The notes beneath the pieces were generated by a model, which had not been told where the DNA came from, ran no database searches, and saw only the letters and a list, made by a program, of their open reading frames with translations. From positions 1-51,805 of the forward strand of contig BNBP01000049.1 in assembly GCA_014656015.1 (NCBI GenBank): 51,805 bases of DNA, given 5' to 3'. This DNA comes from Streptomyces griseoaurantiacus. GTDB taxonomy: Bacteria; Actinomycetota; Actinomycetes; Streptomycetales; Streptomycetaceae. Position numbers and translations under genes: made by a program. Each line of letters starts with the position of its first letter. Within the stretch, counting starts at the first letter, position 1. This document shows positions 33,148-41,317 of this stretch, piece by piece.

Positions 33148-33624
33148 ATGAGCGCACCCGACGGCAGCCCGGTCGGCGCGGAGCCCAGCATCGGCAAGCT
33201 GTTCGCCTCGGCCACGGCGGAGATGTCCGCACTGGTGCACGACGAAATCGCGCTGGCCAAGGCCCAGCTCAAGCAGGACGTGAAGCGCGGCGCGGTCTCC
33301 GGCGGCGCGTTCTCCGGAGCCGGCGCCGTGCTGCTGTTCTCCCTGCCGATGCTCAACTTCGCACTCGCCTACGGCATCCGCACCTGGAGCCACTGGAACC
33401 TCGCGGTCTGCTTCCTGCTGTCCTTCGCCGCGAACGTGGTCGTCGCCGGCCTGCTCGGCCTCATCGGCATGGCGTTCGCGAAGAAGGCCAAGAAGGGCAA
33501 GGGGCCGCAGAAGGTCGCCGCCTCCATGAAGGAGACCGCCGGGGTGCTGCAGAACGCCAAGCCGCACCCCCGTCCGGACCTGCCGGACACTCACGTCGAG
33601 GTTGTGGCACGCTCGTCCTCATGA
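33148..33624 (+). CDS. Phage-holin-superfamily / DUF1469 membrane protein
   Basis: 158 residues with GGGAGACC before ATG 33148. The N-terminus is amphipathic (SIGKLFASATAEMSALVHDEIALAKAQLKQDVKR), followed by two spans (SGAGAVLLFSLPMLNFALAYGI and LAVCFLLSFAANVVVAGLLGLIGMAF) and a Lys-rich cytoplasmic tail. This is the pattern of the actinobacterial Holin-X/YqjE family, which are chromosomal membrane proteins rather than lysis factors. Its end overlaps the hydrolase start by ATGA, so the two are coupled, although a functional link is not evident. Confidence 0.85.
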   Translation: MSAPDGSPVGAEPSIGKLFASATAEMSALVHDEIALAKAQLKQDVKRGAVSGGAFSGAGAVLLFSLPMLNFALAYGIRTWSHWNLAVCFLLSFAANVVVAGLLGLIGMAFAKKAKKGKGPQKVAASMKETAGVLQNAKPHPRPDLPDTHVEVVARSSS

Positions 33625-34571
33625 CGGACCCCGCCACACCCTGGGCCCAGCCCGCCTCGGTCGTACGCCTCGACGTCCCCGGCGGCGAAGAGGTGACCCA
33701 CCGGGACGTCGCTGCCAACGGCGCCCGCTTCCACATCGCGGAGCTGGGCGAGGGGCCGCTGGTGCTGCTGCTGCACGGATTCCCGCAGTTCTGGTGGACC
33801 TGGCGGCACCAACTGGTGACCCTCGCCGACGCCGGTTTCCGGGCGGTGGCGATGGACCTGCGCGGGGTCGGCGGCAGCGACCGCACACCGCGCGGCTACG
33901 ACCCGGCCAACCTCGCCCTGGACGTCACCGGGGTTATCCGCTCCCTCGGCGAGCCGGACGCCGCGCTGGTCGGCCACGACCTGGGCGGCTATCTGGCGTG
34001 GACGGCGGCGACGATGCGGCCCAAGCTGGTGCGCCGGCTCGCGGTGACCTCGATGCCGCACCCCCGGCGCTGGCGGGCCGCGATGCTGCGTGACCCCAGG
34101 CAGTCGGCGGCGAGCGCCCACATCTGGGGCTTCCAGCGGCCCTTCGTTCCCGAGCGCCGACTGACCGCCGACGAGGGCGCGCTGGTCGGGCGGCTGATCC
34201 GCGAGTGGTCGGGGCCGCGGTTGCCGGACGAGGAGGCGCTCGAGGCCTACCGGAAGGCCATGTGCATCCCGTCCACGGCGCACTGCGCGGTGGAGCCGTA
34301 CCGCTGGCTGGTGCGCTCGCTGGCCCGGCCGGACGGCTTCCAGTTCAACCGGCGCATGAAGCGGCCGGTGCGGGTGCCGACGCTGCATCTGCACGGCTCC
34401 CTCGATCCCGTTCTGCGCACGCGCAGCGCGGCGGGCTCCGGGGAGTACGTCGAGGCCCCGTACCGCTGGCGCCTCTTCGACGGTCTGGGGCACTTCCCGC
34501 ACGAGGAGGATCCCGGCGCGTTCTCCACCGAGCTGATCAACTGGCTGCGGGACCCCGAACCGGACCGGTGA
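33621..34571 (+). CDS. Alpha/beta hydrolase, epoxide-hydrolase-like
   Basis: 316 residues. Oxyanion motif HGFPQFWWTW, then MDLRGVGGSDRTP, then the nucleophile elbow VGHDLGGYLAW with Asp120 rather than Ser, which marks epoxide hydrolases and haloalkane dehalogenases. Catalytic His291 is in GLGHFPHEEDPG, with the acid in LHGSLDPVL. A helical cap lies between residues about 150 and 240. It should open epoxides, though the physiological substrate is unknown. Translationally coupled to the preceding membrane protein. Its stop codon lies inside the first of two 15-bp direct repeats. Confidence 0.88.
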   Translation: MTDPATPWAQPASVVRLDVPGGEEVTHRDVAANGARFHIAELGEGPLVLLLHGFPQFWWTWRHQLVTLADAGFRAVAMDLRGVGGSDRTPRGYDPANLALDVTGVIRSLGEPDAALVGHDLGGYLAWTAATMRPKLVRRLAVTSMPHPRRWRAAMLRDPRQSAASAHIWGFQRPFVPERRLTADEGALVGRLIREWSGPRLPDEEALEAYRKAMCIPSTAHCAVEPYRWLVRSLARPDGFQFNRRMKRPVRVPTLHLHGSLDPVLRTRSAAGSGEYVEAPYRWRLFDGLGHFPHEEDPGAFSTELINWLRDPEPDR

Positions 34572-34711
34572 GACGAACATCCGGCGAGACGAACATCCGG
34601 AAAGCAGGGCAGCCGGTGAGCCGACGTCCGGGCTGCCCGGCATCCGGGAGGCGGGGAGGCCGGGAGGCCGGCATCCGGGAGGCCGGGAGGCCGGGAGGCC
34701 GGGAGGCCGGG
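34570..34711. repeat. Nested tandem repeats after the hydrolase gene
   Basis: GAGACGAACATCCGG occurs at 34570-34584 and 34586-34600 (the first includes the hydrolase stop). GGGAGGCC is repeated four times at 34677-34708, and CATCCGGGAGGC occurs at 34641 and 34672. GGGCAGCC (34607-34614) and GGCTGCCC (34631-34638) form an 8-bp stem that may terminate the operon. Nothing else is recognised up to 34890. Confidence 0.8.
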
Positions 34712-34890
34712 TATCGCCCGACGCGGGACGTCGGCAGGGCCCGCACGGCTCCGCTGCGTAACCAATGCGCCACGCCTGGTACCCGGACGGCGAACGCCTG
34801 TTCCTCCCCCCAGCCATGTGCCTGGCGCATAGGCCAATTTGGGGGCCCGCGGGGCGGTTATCGACCTTGGGGTGGGGGCACGGTCGGGGT

Positions 34891-35070
34891 ATGGGCTGGA
34901 CGCACGACTACAACGACGTAGCACGCAACCGCCGCTCGGCCGCTGGTCCGGGCCCTCATGAGAGGGGTGCCCCGCAGTTGGCGGGCGCCGATCCCCGCGT
35001 GGGTATCCCGCACATCCTCCGCCGCCGCGCCCGCTGGGTCTCCGCCCGCCTGCGGCACGCACGCGGCTGA
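34891..35070 (+). CDS. Small basic protein, unknown function
   Basis: 59 residues, MGWTHDYNDVARNRRSAAGPG at the start and ILRRRARWVSARLRHARG at the end: an Arg-rich C-terminus and aromatic N-terminus, no membrane span. Third-position GC is high and the frame starts at an ATG with G-rich sequence upstream, so I favour coding, but no family is recognised. A longer in-frame start at 34765 adds a low-quality stretch. Stands alone, converging with marP. Confidence 0.45.
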   Translation: MGWTHDYNDVARNRRSAAGPGPHERGAPQLAGADPRVGIPHILRRRARWVSARLRHARG

Positions 35071-35100
35071 CCGACCCGGTCTTCCCGCGCATCCCCACAC

Positions 35101-35132
35101 GGCCACCCCGGTCGCCAAGGCCGGGGCCGGCC
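35101..35132 (-). terminator. Hairpin terminator of marP
   Basis: CCCCGG (35106-35111) with CCGGGG (35121-35126), extended by GGCC (35101-35104) with GGCC (35129-35132) across a small internal loop. It lies just past the marP stop. Confidence 0.55.
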
Positions 35133-35133
35133 G

Positions 35134-36333
35134 TCACAGCGCGCAGTTGTCGCTGTCCACCTGCTGGTTCGCCCTGCGGCCCTGGTCGATGTCCTGCTTG
35201 ATCTCCTCGGCGGTGAGGGCGTACCCGGTCTCGGCGTCGTCCAGCGACTTGGCGAACACCACGCCGTAGACGCGCCCCTGAGGGGTCAGCAGCGGGCCGC
35301 CGGAATTGCCCTGGCGCACGGTCGCGAACAGGGAGTACACGTCACGGCGCACGGTGCCGCGGTGGTAGATGTCCGGACCGCTCGCGGTGATCCGGCCGCG
35401 GACGCGCGCGGGCTGCACGTTGTACGAGCCGTTCTCCGGGAAGCCGGCGACGATCGCGCCCTTGCCGCTGGAGGCCCCTGGGGAGGCGAACCGCAGCGCG
35501 GGCGCGGGCAGGTCGGGCACGTCGAGCACGGCGATGTCGCGCCGCCAGTCGTAGAGGACGACCGTCGCGTCGTACTTGCGGCCCTCGCCGCCGATCTGCA
35601 CGGTCGGCTCGTCGACCCCGCCGACCACGTGCGCGTTGGTCATGACGCGGCGGTCGGCGAAGACGAAGCCGGAGCCCTCCAGGACCTTGCCGCAACTGCG
35701 GGCCGTGCCCATCACCTTGACGATGGAGCGCTTCGCGCGGGTGGCGACGGCACTGCGGGCCAGGGCCGGGTCGGGCGGCTCGACCTCGGTGATCGGCTCG
35801 TTGGCGAACGGGCTGAAGACCTGCGGGAAGCCGTTCTGCGCGAGGACGGAGGAGAAGTCCGCGAACCAGGAGTCCGCCTGGGAGGGCAGGGCCTGCGAGA
35901 CGCCGTGCAGCACCTTGGAGCCGCGGACCTCCCGGCCGAGCGTCGGCAGCGTGGTCCCCGCGAGCGCCGAACCGATCAGCCAGGCGACCAGCAGCATCGC
36001 CACGACGTTGACGAGGGCGCCGCCCGTCGCGTCCAGCGCACGCGCCGGGGACCAGGTGATGTAGCGGCGGAGCTTGTTGCCGAGGTGGGTGGTGAGGGCC
36101 TGCCCGACCGAGGCGCAGACGATCACCACTCCGACGGCGATCACGGCGGCCGTCGTGTTGACCTCGGCGCCGTCGGTCAGCTCGTCCCAGAGGACGGGGA
36201 GCGCGTAGACCGCGACGAGGCCGCCGCCGAGGAAGCCGGTCACCGACAGGATGCCGACGACGAAACCCTGCCGGTAGCCCACGACCGCGAACCACACCGC
36301 GGCGACCAGCAACAGGATGTCCAGCACGTTCAC
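35134..36333 (-). CDS. MarP family membrane serine protease (CvpA domain plus trypsin-like protease)
   Basis: 399 residues from GTG 36333. The first about 160 residues have four membrane spans of the CvpA/colicin V production type (MNVLDILLLVAAVWFAVVGYRQGFVVG). After a periplasmic linker comes a chymotrypsin-fold protease with triad His235 (MTNAHVVGG), Asp266 (RRDIAVLD) and Ser344 (RQGNSGGPLL). Two Cys, in ARSCGKVL and at the extreme C-terminus (DSDNCAL), probably form the disulphide known from M. tuberculosis MarP. MarP is needed there for acid resistance by activating a peptidoglycan hydrolase, so a cell-envelope stress role is likely here. Followed by a terminator, preceded by a 14-bp palindrome. 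Confidence 0.92.
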   Translation of the reverse strand: MNVLDILLLVAAVWFAVVGYRQGFVVGILSVTGFLGGGLVAVYALPVLWDELTDGAEVNTTAAVIAVGVVIVCASVGQALTTHLGNKLRRYITWSPARALDATGGALVNVVAMLLVAWLIGSALAGTTLPTLGREVRGSKVLHGVSQALPSQADSWFADFSSVLAQNGFPQVFSPFANEPITEVEPPDPALARSAVATRAKRSIVKVMGTARSCGKVLEGSGFVFADRRVMTNAHVVGGVDEPTVQIGGEGRKYDATVVLYDWRRDIAVLDVPDLPAPALRFASPGASSGKGAIVAGFPENGSYNVQPARVRGRITASGPDIYHRGTVRRDVYSLFATVRQGNSGGPLLTPQGRVYGVVFAKSLDDAETGYALTAEEIKQDIDQGRRANQQVDSDNCAL

Positions 36334-36382
36334 CGCTCCACGCCTCGCCTCGTCACGTTCCTCTCACCACGAAGTCCGGCCG

Positions 36383-36396
36383 GTGTTCCGGAACAC
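36383..36396. promoter_or_regulatory. 14-bp perfect palindrome upstream of marP
   Basis: GTGTTCCGGAACAC, about 50 bp before the marP start in a 118-bp gap. A possible operator; regulator unknown. Confidence 0.45.
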
Positions 36397-36451
36397 GAGG
36401 CGGCGGAGGACACGGCGTCCCCCGTCGAAACACAGCACGGGTGCCACCCTG

Positions 36452-37378
36452 TCATGCGCGCCAGTCGAGCGGGACCCGCTTGTCGCGGTCCCAGGGCCGT
36501 TCCCAGCCCGCGAAGTGCAGCAGACGGTCGATCACGCCCGCCGTGAACCCCCACACGAGGGCGGATTCGACCAGAAACGCCGGACCCGCGTGACCTCTGG
36601 GATGCACGGCGGTGACCCGGTGCGCGGGATCCGTGAGATCCGCCACGGGCACGGTGAAGACCCGGGCGGTCTCCTTCGGGTCGACCACACCGACCGGGCT
36701 GGGCTCCCGCCACCAGCCGAGGACGGAGGTGACGACGAAGCCGCTGACCGGGATGTAGAGCGGCGGCAGCACGCCGAAGAGCTGGACGCCCCGGGGGTCG
36801 AGACCGGTCTCCTCCTCGGCCTCGCGCAGGGCCGCGCGCAGGAGGCCGTCGGCGGCGGGGTCGCCGTCCTCCGGGTCGAGGGCGCCGCCGGGGAAGGCGG
36901 GCTGGCCGGCGTGCGAGCGCAGGGAGCCGGCGCGCTCCATGAGCAGCAGCTCCGGGCCGCGCTCACCCTCGCCGAAGAGGATCAGCACGGCGGACTGCCG
37001 CCCGCCGCCGTCCCCCGGCGGCAGGAACCGGCTGAGCTGCGAGGGCCGTATGGTCTCGGCGGCCCGCGCGACGGGCGCCAGCCACTCGGGCAGGCCCTCC
37101 TTGACGAGACACGCCACGACGCCGGGCCGCCCGCCACCGGCGGCAGTACCGGCGCCCGTGCCCGTGCCGGTAGCCGTGCCCGCGGCAGCACTCGCGCCCG
37201 GCAGCGCCGGCCCGGCACCCGGCAGCGCGAGTCCGGCGTCCGTCACCGCGGGCCCCGTGTCCCCGTCCCGCGCCTCTCCCGACCGCGCGTCCCCGGCCCC
37301 CGTCTCCCCGGCCCGCGCCTTCTCGGCCCGCGCGTCCGCGCGTTCCGTGTTCGTGTCGCTGATGTGTGTCACCGCCAC
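36452..37378 (-). CDS. CoA pyrophosphatase-type Nudix hydrolase
   Basis: 308 residues. The UPF0035 signature LLMERAGSLRSHAGQPAFPGG precedes the Nudix box GGALDPEDGDPAADGLLRAALREAEEETGLD, which carries a 5-6 residue insertion but keeps REAEEETG. Homologues (NUDT7/8, E. coli NudL) cleave CoA to 3',5'-ADP and 4'-phosphopantetheine. The first about 85 residues are low complexity, rich in Gly/Ala/Thr/Pro (ATGTGTGAGTAAGGG) and coded by short repeats, so the true start may be internal. It lies about 120 bp upstream of marP on the same strand and 100 bp downstream of nth. Confidence 0.87.
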   Translation of the reverse strand: MAVTHISDTNTERADARAEKARAGETGAGDARSGEARDGDTGPAVTDAGLALPGAGPALPGASAAAGTATGTGTGAGTAAGGGRPGVVACLVKEGLPEWLAPVARAAETIRPSQLSRFLPPGDGGGRQSAVLILFGEGERGPELLLMERAGSLRSHAGQPAFPGGALDPEDGDPAADGLLRAALREAEEETGLDPRGVQLFGVLPPLYIPVSGFVVTSVLGWWREPSPVGVVDPKETARVFTVPVADLTDPAHRVTAVHPRGHAGPAFLVESALVWGFTAGVIDRLLHFAGWERPWDRDKRVPLDWRA

Positions 37379-37481
37379 CCCCGTCCTGCCGGTCCCAACG
37401 CGCGTGAGCGCCCGGAACGTTCCTCGTGTCGCCTCACGCGCCCCGGATGTCCCCCGTACGGGTGTCCGTCCGGGACCGTGC

Positions 37482-38444
37482 TCACCGGGTGGCCCCCAGG
37501 GGAGGGGCCGGGACGCCGCCCGCGTCCAGGTACGACTGCGGGGGCTTGAGGCGCTGGCCGGGGAAGCCGCCCTTCTCGTACTTGAGGAGCTTCTTCGCCT
37601 TCTCGGGGTCCGTCTCCCCCTCGCCGTAGGCCGGGCAGAGCGGGGCGATCGGGCAGGCGCCGCAGGCCGGTTTGCGTGCGTGGCACATGCGGCGGCCGTG
37701 GAAGATCACGTGGTGCGAGAGCATCGTCCAGTCGCTCTTCGGGAAGAGCGCGCCGACGGCCGCCTCGATCTTCTCCGGCTCGGTCTCCTCCGTCCACCGC
37801 CAGCGCCGCACCAGCCGCTGGAAGTGCGTGTCCACGGTGATGCCCGGTCGCCCGAAGGCGTTGCCCAGCACGACGAAGGCGGTCTTCCGGCCGACACCGG
37901 GCAGCGTGACCAGGTCCTCCAGACGGCCCGGCACCTCGCCGTCGAAGCGCTCCACGAGGGCCTTGGACAACCCCATGACCGACCTGGTCTTGGCCCGGAA
38001 GAAGCCGCAGGGCCGCAGGATCTCCTCGACCTCCTCCGGATCGGCCGCCGCGAGGTCCTCCGGAGCGGGGTATCTGGCGAACAGCGCCGGTGTCGTCTGG
38101 TTGACGCGCAGGTCGGTGGTCTGCGCGGACAGGACCGTGGCGACGAGGAGCTGGAAGGGGTTCTCGAAGTCCAGCTCGGGGTGCGCGTACGGGTACACCT
38201 CGGCGAGCTCGCGGTTGATGCGGCGGGCGCGGCGGACCAGGGCGGTGCGTGACTCGGCGGCCGCCGCGCGCGGCTCACCGGCGGTTGCGCGCGCACCACC
38301 GGCCGCCCGGCGGGGCGCGGCGGAACGCGCCCGTTTCGCCGGTTTCACGGAACCGCCTCCGCTCTGTTCGCCGTCAGCGGAATCCTGACGTTCAACCACC
38401 CGCCCAGCCCCCTTGGCCTGTGCTCTCACCGGCGATTTGGACAC
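37482..38444 (-). CDS. nth: Endonuclease III
   Basis: 320 residues; bifunctional DNA glycosylase/AP lyase for oxidised pyrimidines. The helix-hairpin-helix LPGVGRKTA carries catalytic Lys187; the catalytic Asp205 is in TVDTHFQRL. The [4Fe-4S] ligands follow C-x6-C-x2-C-x5-C at Cys254, 261, 264 and 270. The N-terminal about 65 residues are Ala/Arg-rich and disordered, beyond the E. coli length of 211, so a later start is conceivable; GTG 38444 is the upstream limit. Divergent from crp, with a shared 218-bp promoter region. Confidence 0.94.
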   Translation of the reverse strand: MSKSPVRAQAKGAGRVVERQDSADGEQSGGGSVKPAKRARSAAPRRAAGGARATAGEPRAAAAESRTALVRRARRINRELAEVYPYAHPELDFENPFQLLVATVLSAQTTDLRVNQTTPALFARYPAPEDLAAADPEEVEEILRPCGFFRAKTRSVMGLSKALVERFDGEVPGRLEDLVTLPGVGRKTAFVVLGNAFGRPGITVDTHFQRLVRRWRWTEETEPEKIEAAVGALFPKSDWTMLSHHVIFHGRRMCHARKPACGACPIAPLCPAYGEGETDPEKAKKLLKYEKGGFPGQRLKPPQSYLDAGGVPAPPLGATR

Positions 38445-38547
38445 CCGGCCAGCCTACGACCCGGCACCGACATCCGCGCCGCCTCCCGCGTGGGAAGCCC
38501 CCTAAACGGACCCTGCCCCCCTGCCCGGCACAGGTGTGCGGCATCCT

Positions 38548-38561
38548 TGTGACAGATCACA
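38548..38561. promoter_or_regulatory. Crp-like half-site pair upstream of crp
   Basis: TGTGA-CAGA-TCACA, about 100 bp before the crp start. The half-sites are perfect for a CRP-family operator but the spacer is 4 rather than 6. Possible autoregulatory site, also near nth. Confidence 0.45.
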
Positions 38562-38662
38562 CTGTTTGATCCATCCGGCAAAATGGGCAGCAGGGTCCCC
38601 TGGTGGACGGATGGGTACCCGGGGGGCAACAACCCCTGAGCAGGTCGACAAGGAGAGAACTC

Positions 38663-39337
38663 GTGGACGACGTTCTGCGGCGCGCCCCGCTCTTCGCGGC
38701 GCTCGATGACGAGCAGGCCGCGGAGCTCCGCGCCTCCATGAGTGAGGTGACCCTCGCGCGCGGTGACTCGCTGTTCCATGAGGGCGACCCCGGTGACCGG
38801 CTGTACGTGGTCACCGAGGGCAAGGTGAAGCTGCACCGCACCTCCCCCGACGGACGCGAGAACATGCTGGCCGTCCTCGGCCCCGGCGAGCTGATCGGCG
38901 AGCTGTCGCTGTTCGACCCGGGCCCGCGCACGGCGACGGCCACGGCGCTCACCGAGGTGAAGCTGCTCGGCCTCGGCCACGGCGACCTCCAGCCCTGGCT
39001 CAACGCCCGCCCCGAGGTGGCCGCCGCGCTGCTGCGCGCCGTCGCCCGGCGACTGCGCAAGACCAACGACCAGATGGCCGACCTCGTCTTCTCCGACGTG
39101 CCGGGCCGTGTCGCGCGGGCGCTGCTCGACCTCTCCCGGCGCTTCGGCGTGCAGTCGGAGGAGGGCATCCACGTGGTGCACGACCTGACGCAGGAGGAAC
39201 TGGCCCAGCTCGTGGGGGCCTCGCGGGAGACCGTCAACAAGGCGCTCGCGGACTTCGCGGGGCGGGGATGGCTGCGCCTCGAGGCACGTGCGGTGATCCT
39301 GCTCGACGTCGAGCGGCTGGCCAAGCGCTCGCGCTGA
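38663..39337 (+). CDS. crp: Crp/Fnr family transcriptional regulator
   Basis: 224 residues, the length of S. coelicolor Crp. GTG 38663 follows AAGGAGAG at 8 nt. The cyclic-nucleotide-binding beta-roll includes EGDPGDRLYVVTEGKVKL and the phosphate-binding-cassette region GPGELIGELSLFDPGPRTATATA; a long dimer helix follows; the C-terminal winged helix has recognition segment LTQEELAQLVGASRETVNKAL. In Streptomyces Crp controls germination, development and antibiotic supply. Candidate sites in this window are upstream of crp itself and of hppA. A 16-bp bidirectional terminator follows. Confidence 0.96.
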   Translation: MDDVLRRAPLFAALDDEQAAELRASMSEVTLARGDSLFHEGDPGDRLYVVTEGKVKLHRTSPDGRENMLAVLGPGELIGELSLFDPGPRTATATALTEVKLLGLGHGDLQPWLNARPEVAAALLRAVARRLRKTNDQMADLVFSDVPGRVARALLDLSRRFGVQSEEGIHVVHDLTQEELAQLVGASRETVNKALADFAGRGWLRLEARAVILLDVERLAKRSR

Positions 39338-39376
39338 CGCGGCGACGCGCTCGCGCGCTGCCGCAGTGACTCGGTG

Positions 39377-39417
39377 ACGGCGGCCGACCCGGTCTCGACG
39401 GCCGGGTCGGCCGCCGT
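39377..39417. terminator. Bidirectional 16-bp terminator between crp and the MBL gene
   Basis: Arms 39377-39392 and 39402-39417 are perfectly complementary, loop 9 nt. It lies between convergent stops at 39337 and 39479. Confidence 0.88.
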
Positions 39418-39478
39418 GCGCGTACGGGGGCAGGGCCCGCTCCCGCCATGTGGGCAGGTTTCGCGGGCCGGGGACGCC

Positions 39479-40309
39479 CTAGATGATCCCGTGCTCGCCC
39501 AGGTACTCCAGCTGGGCCCGCACCGACAGTTCCGCTGCCGGCCACAGGGAGCGGTCCACGTCCGCGTAGACGTGGGCCACCACCTCGGAGGCCGTACGGT
39601 GCCCGTTCTCGAACGCCGTTTCGACCTGGGCCAGGCGGTGGGCCCGGTGGGCGAGATAGAAGTCGACGGCGCCCTGGGCGTCCTCCAGGACGGGGCCGTG
39701 GCCCGGCAGCACCGTGTGCACGCCGTCGTCGACCGTGAGGGACCTCAGACGGCGCAGGGAGTCCAGGTAGTCCCCCAGGCGGCCGTCGGGATGGGCGACG
39801 ACCGTCGTGCCGCGCCCCAGGACCGTGTCGCCGGTGAGGACGGCCCGGTCGGCCGGGAGGTGGAAGCAGAGGGAGTCCGCCGTGTGCCCCGGGGTGGTGA
39901 TCACGCGCAGTTCCAGGCCGCCGACCGCGACCACGTCCCCGGCGCCCAGCCCTTCGTCCCCCAGCCGCAGCGCCGGGTCCAGCGCCCGCACCTTGGTCGA
40001 CGTCAGTTCCGCGAACCTCCCGGCGCCCTCGGCGTGGTCCGGGTGACCGTGCGTCAGCAGGGTGAGCGCTATGCGCCGTCCGGCCTGCTCGGCCGTGGCG
40101 ACGACATGGTGCAGGTGCGCCTCGTCGAGAGGGCCCGGGTCTATCACCACGGCCAGGTCGGAGTCCGGCTCGGCGACGATCCAGGTGTTGGTGCCGTCGA
40201 GGGTCATCGCCGACGGGTTCGGCGCGAGGACGTTGACCGCGCGCGCGGTGGCGGGACCGGACAGGACCCCGCCGCGTGGCCGGCCGGGGAGAGGCGCTGC
40301 TTCCGTCAT
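39479..40309 (-). CDS. MBL-fold metallo-hydrolase (LACTB2-like)
   Basis: 276 residues. Zinc motif THGHPDHAEG, further ligands in TPGHTADS, TGDTVLGRG and LPGHGPV, then a C-terminal winged-helix-like segment LAHRAHRLAQVETAFENGHRTASEVVAHVYADVD typical of the LACTB2/glyoxalase-II-like subgroup (nuclease or thioesterase in different members). ATG 40309 overlaps the Nudix stop by ATGA, so the two are coupled. Substrate not predictable. Confidence 0.88.
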   Translation of the reverse strand: MTEAAPLPGRPRGGVLSGPATARAVNVLAPNPSAMTLDGTNTWIVAEPDSDLAVVIDPGPLDEAHLHHVVATAEQAGRRIALTLLTHGHPDHAEGAGRFAELTSTKVRALDPALRLGDEGLGAGDVVAVGGLELRVITTPGHTADSLCFHLPADRAVLTGDTVLGRGTTVVAHPDGRLGDYLDSLRRLRSLTVDDGVHTVLPGHGPVLEDAQGAVDFYLAHRAHRLAQVETAFENGHRTASEVVAHVYADVDRSLWPAAELSVRAQLEYLGEHGII

Positions 40310-41178
40310 CCGTGGCCTCCGCCTGTCGGTATGTGCTTGGTGAACTCCTCGTGGCCGGGCCAGTACAGGAGGATCTCCTCGTCCCGGACCTCGGCTCGCG
40401 CCAGCACCGGGGCCATGTCCCGGCCGGACGCGGCGGCCAGCGCCTCGGCCGCGGTGGCGTGGGCGGCGAGCGGGCGCAACGTCGCCACGGTGGGCGGCAT
40501 CATCAGCAGCTCGCCCGCGTCGTACGCCCGGGCCGCCTCACAGGGGCGGATCCACACCGTGCGGTCGGCCTCGGTGGAGGCGTTGCGCGTGCGCTGGCCC
40601 TCGGGCAGGGCGGCGAGGAAGAACCAGGTGTCGTAGCGGCGCGGTTCGAACTCGGGGGTGACCCAGCGGGCCCAGGCGCCCAGCAGGTCGGAGCGCAGGA
40701 CGAGGCCCCGACGGTCCAGGAATTCCGCGAAAGAGGTCTCACGGGCGACCAGGGCGGCTCGGTCGGCCTCCCAGTCGGCGCCTGTGGTGTCGCCCACCAC
40801 GGTCTCGGGGGTGGGCCCGGCGAGGAGGACCCCGGCCTCCTCGTACGTCTCGCGTACGGCCGCGCAGACGATGGCCTGGGCCTCGGCCGTCCCGTCCACG
40901 CCGAGCCTGCGGGCCCACCATTCACGGGTGGGCCCGGCCCAGCGGACGTGCTGTTCGTCGTCACGCGGGTCGACGCCGCCACCCGGATAGGCGTACGCGC
41001 CCCCGGCGAATGCCATGGAGGTGCGCCGCCGCAGCATGTGGACGGCGGGCCCGCCCCCGGTGTCCCGCAGCAGCAATACGGTGGCCGCGCGCCTGACGGG
41101 CACCGGATCGAGACGGCCGGCGACCTGCGCGCGAATCAGTTCCGGCCACTCAGCCGGGAACCACTGCCCGTTCCCCAT
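40306..41178 (-). CDS. Nudix hydrolase
   Basis: 290 residues. The Nudix elements are separated by a long insertion: YAYPGGGVDPRDDEQ (Gly motif) and, about 30 residues later, AIVCAAVRETYEEAGVLLAG (REx2EExG). This spacing is typical of the NUDT19/RppH-unrelated group, several of which act on CoA species. C-terminal half WVTPEFEPRRYDTWFFLAALPEG is conserved in that group. Overlaps the MBL gene by 4 nt; the pairing of a Nudix enzyme with an MBL enzyme is a conserved unit in Streptomyces. About 140 bp separate it from ridA upstream. Confidence 0.86.
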   Translation of the reverse strand: MGNGQWFPAEWPELIRAQVAGRLDPVPVRRAATVLLLRDTGGGPAVHMLRRRTSMAFAGGAYAYPGGGVDPRDDEQHVRWAGPTREWWARRLGVDGTAEAQAIVCAAVRETYEEAGVLLAGPTPETVVGDTTGADWEADRAALVARETSFAEFLDRRGLVLRSDLLGAWARWVTPEFEPRRYDTWFFLAALPEGQRTRNASTEADRTVWIRPCEAARAYDAGELLMMPPTVATLRPLAAHATAAEALAAASGRDMAPVLARAEVRDEEILLYWPGHEEFTKHIPTGGGHG

Positions 41179-41317
41179 GCGGGGAGGCTATCCCGCCATG
41201 CGCAGATGTTCGAGACCGACCCGACCGACCGGTAGGAACGCTCACACCCGCACCGCCCGGCGGGCAGGCGCGGGGGAAGGGGCGGGCAGGTCCCCGTCCT
41301 CCCGCGCGGTCACACCG

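Noticed and set aside
33148..33624. Holin of a prophage lysis module
   Set aside because: It is a chromosomal DUF1469-type membrane protein between nhaA and a hydrolase, with no endolysin or phage genes nearby.
34747..34780. tRNA D-arm-like sequence on the minus strand (GGCGCATTGGTTACGC)
   Set aside because: No acceptor, anticodon or T-arm can be completed; not a tRNA gene.
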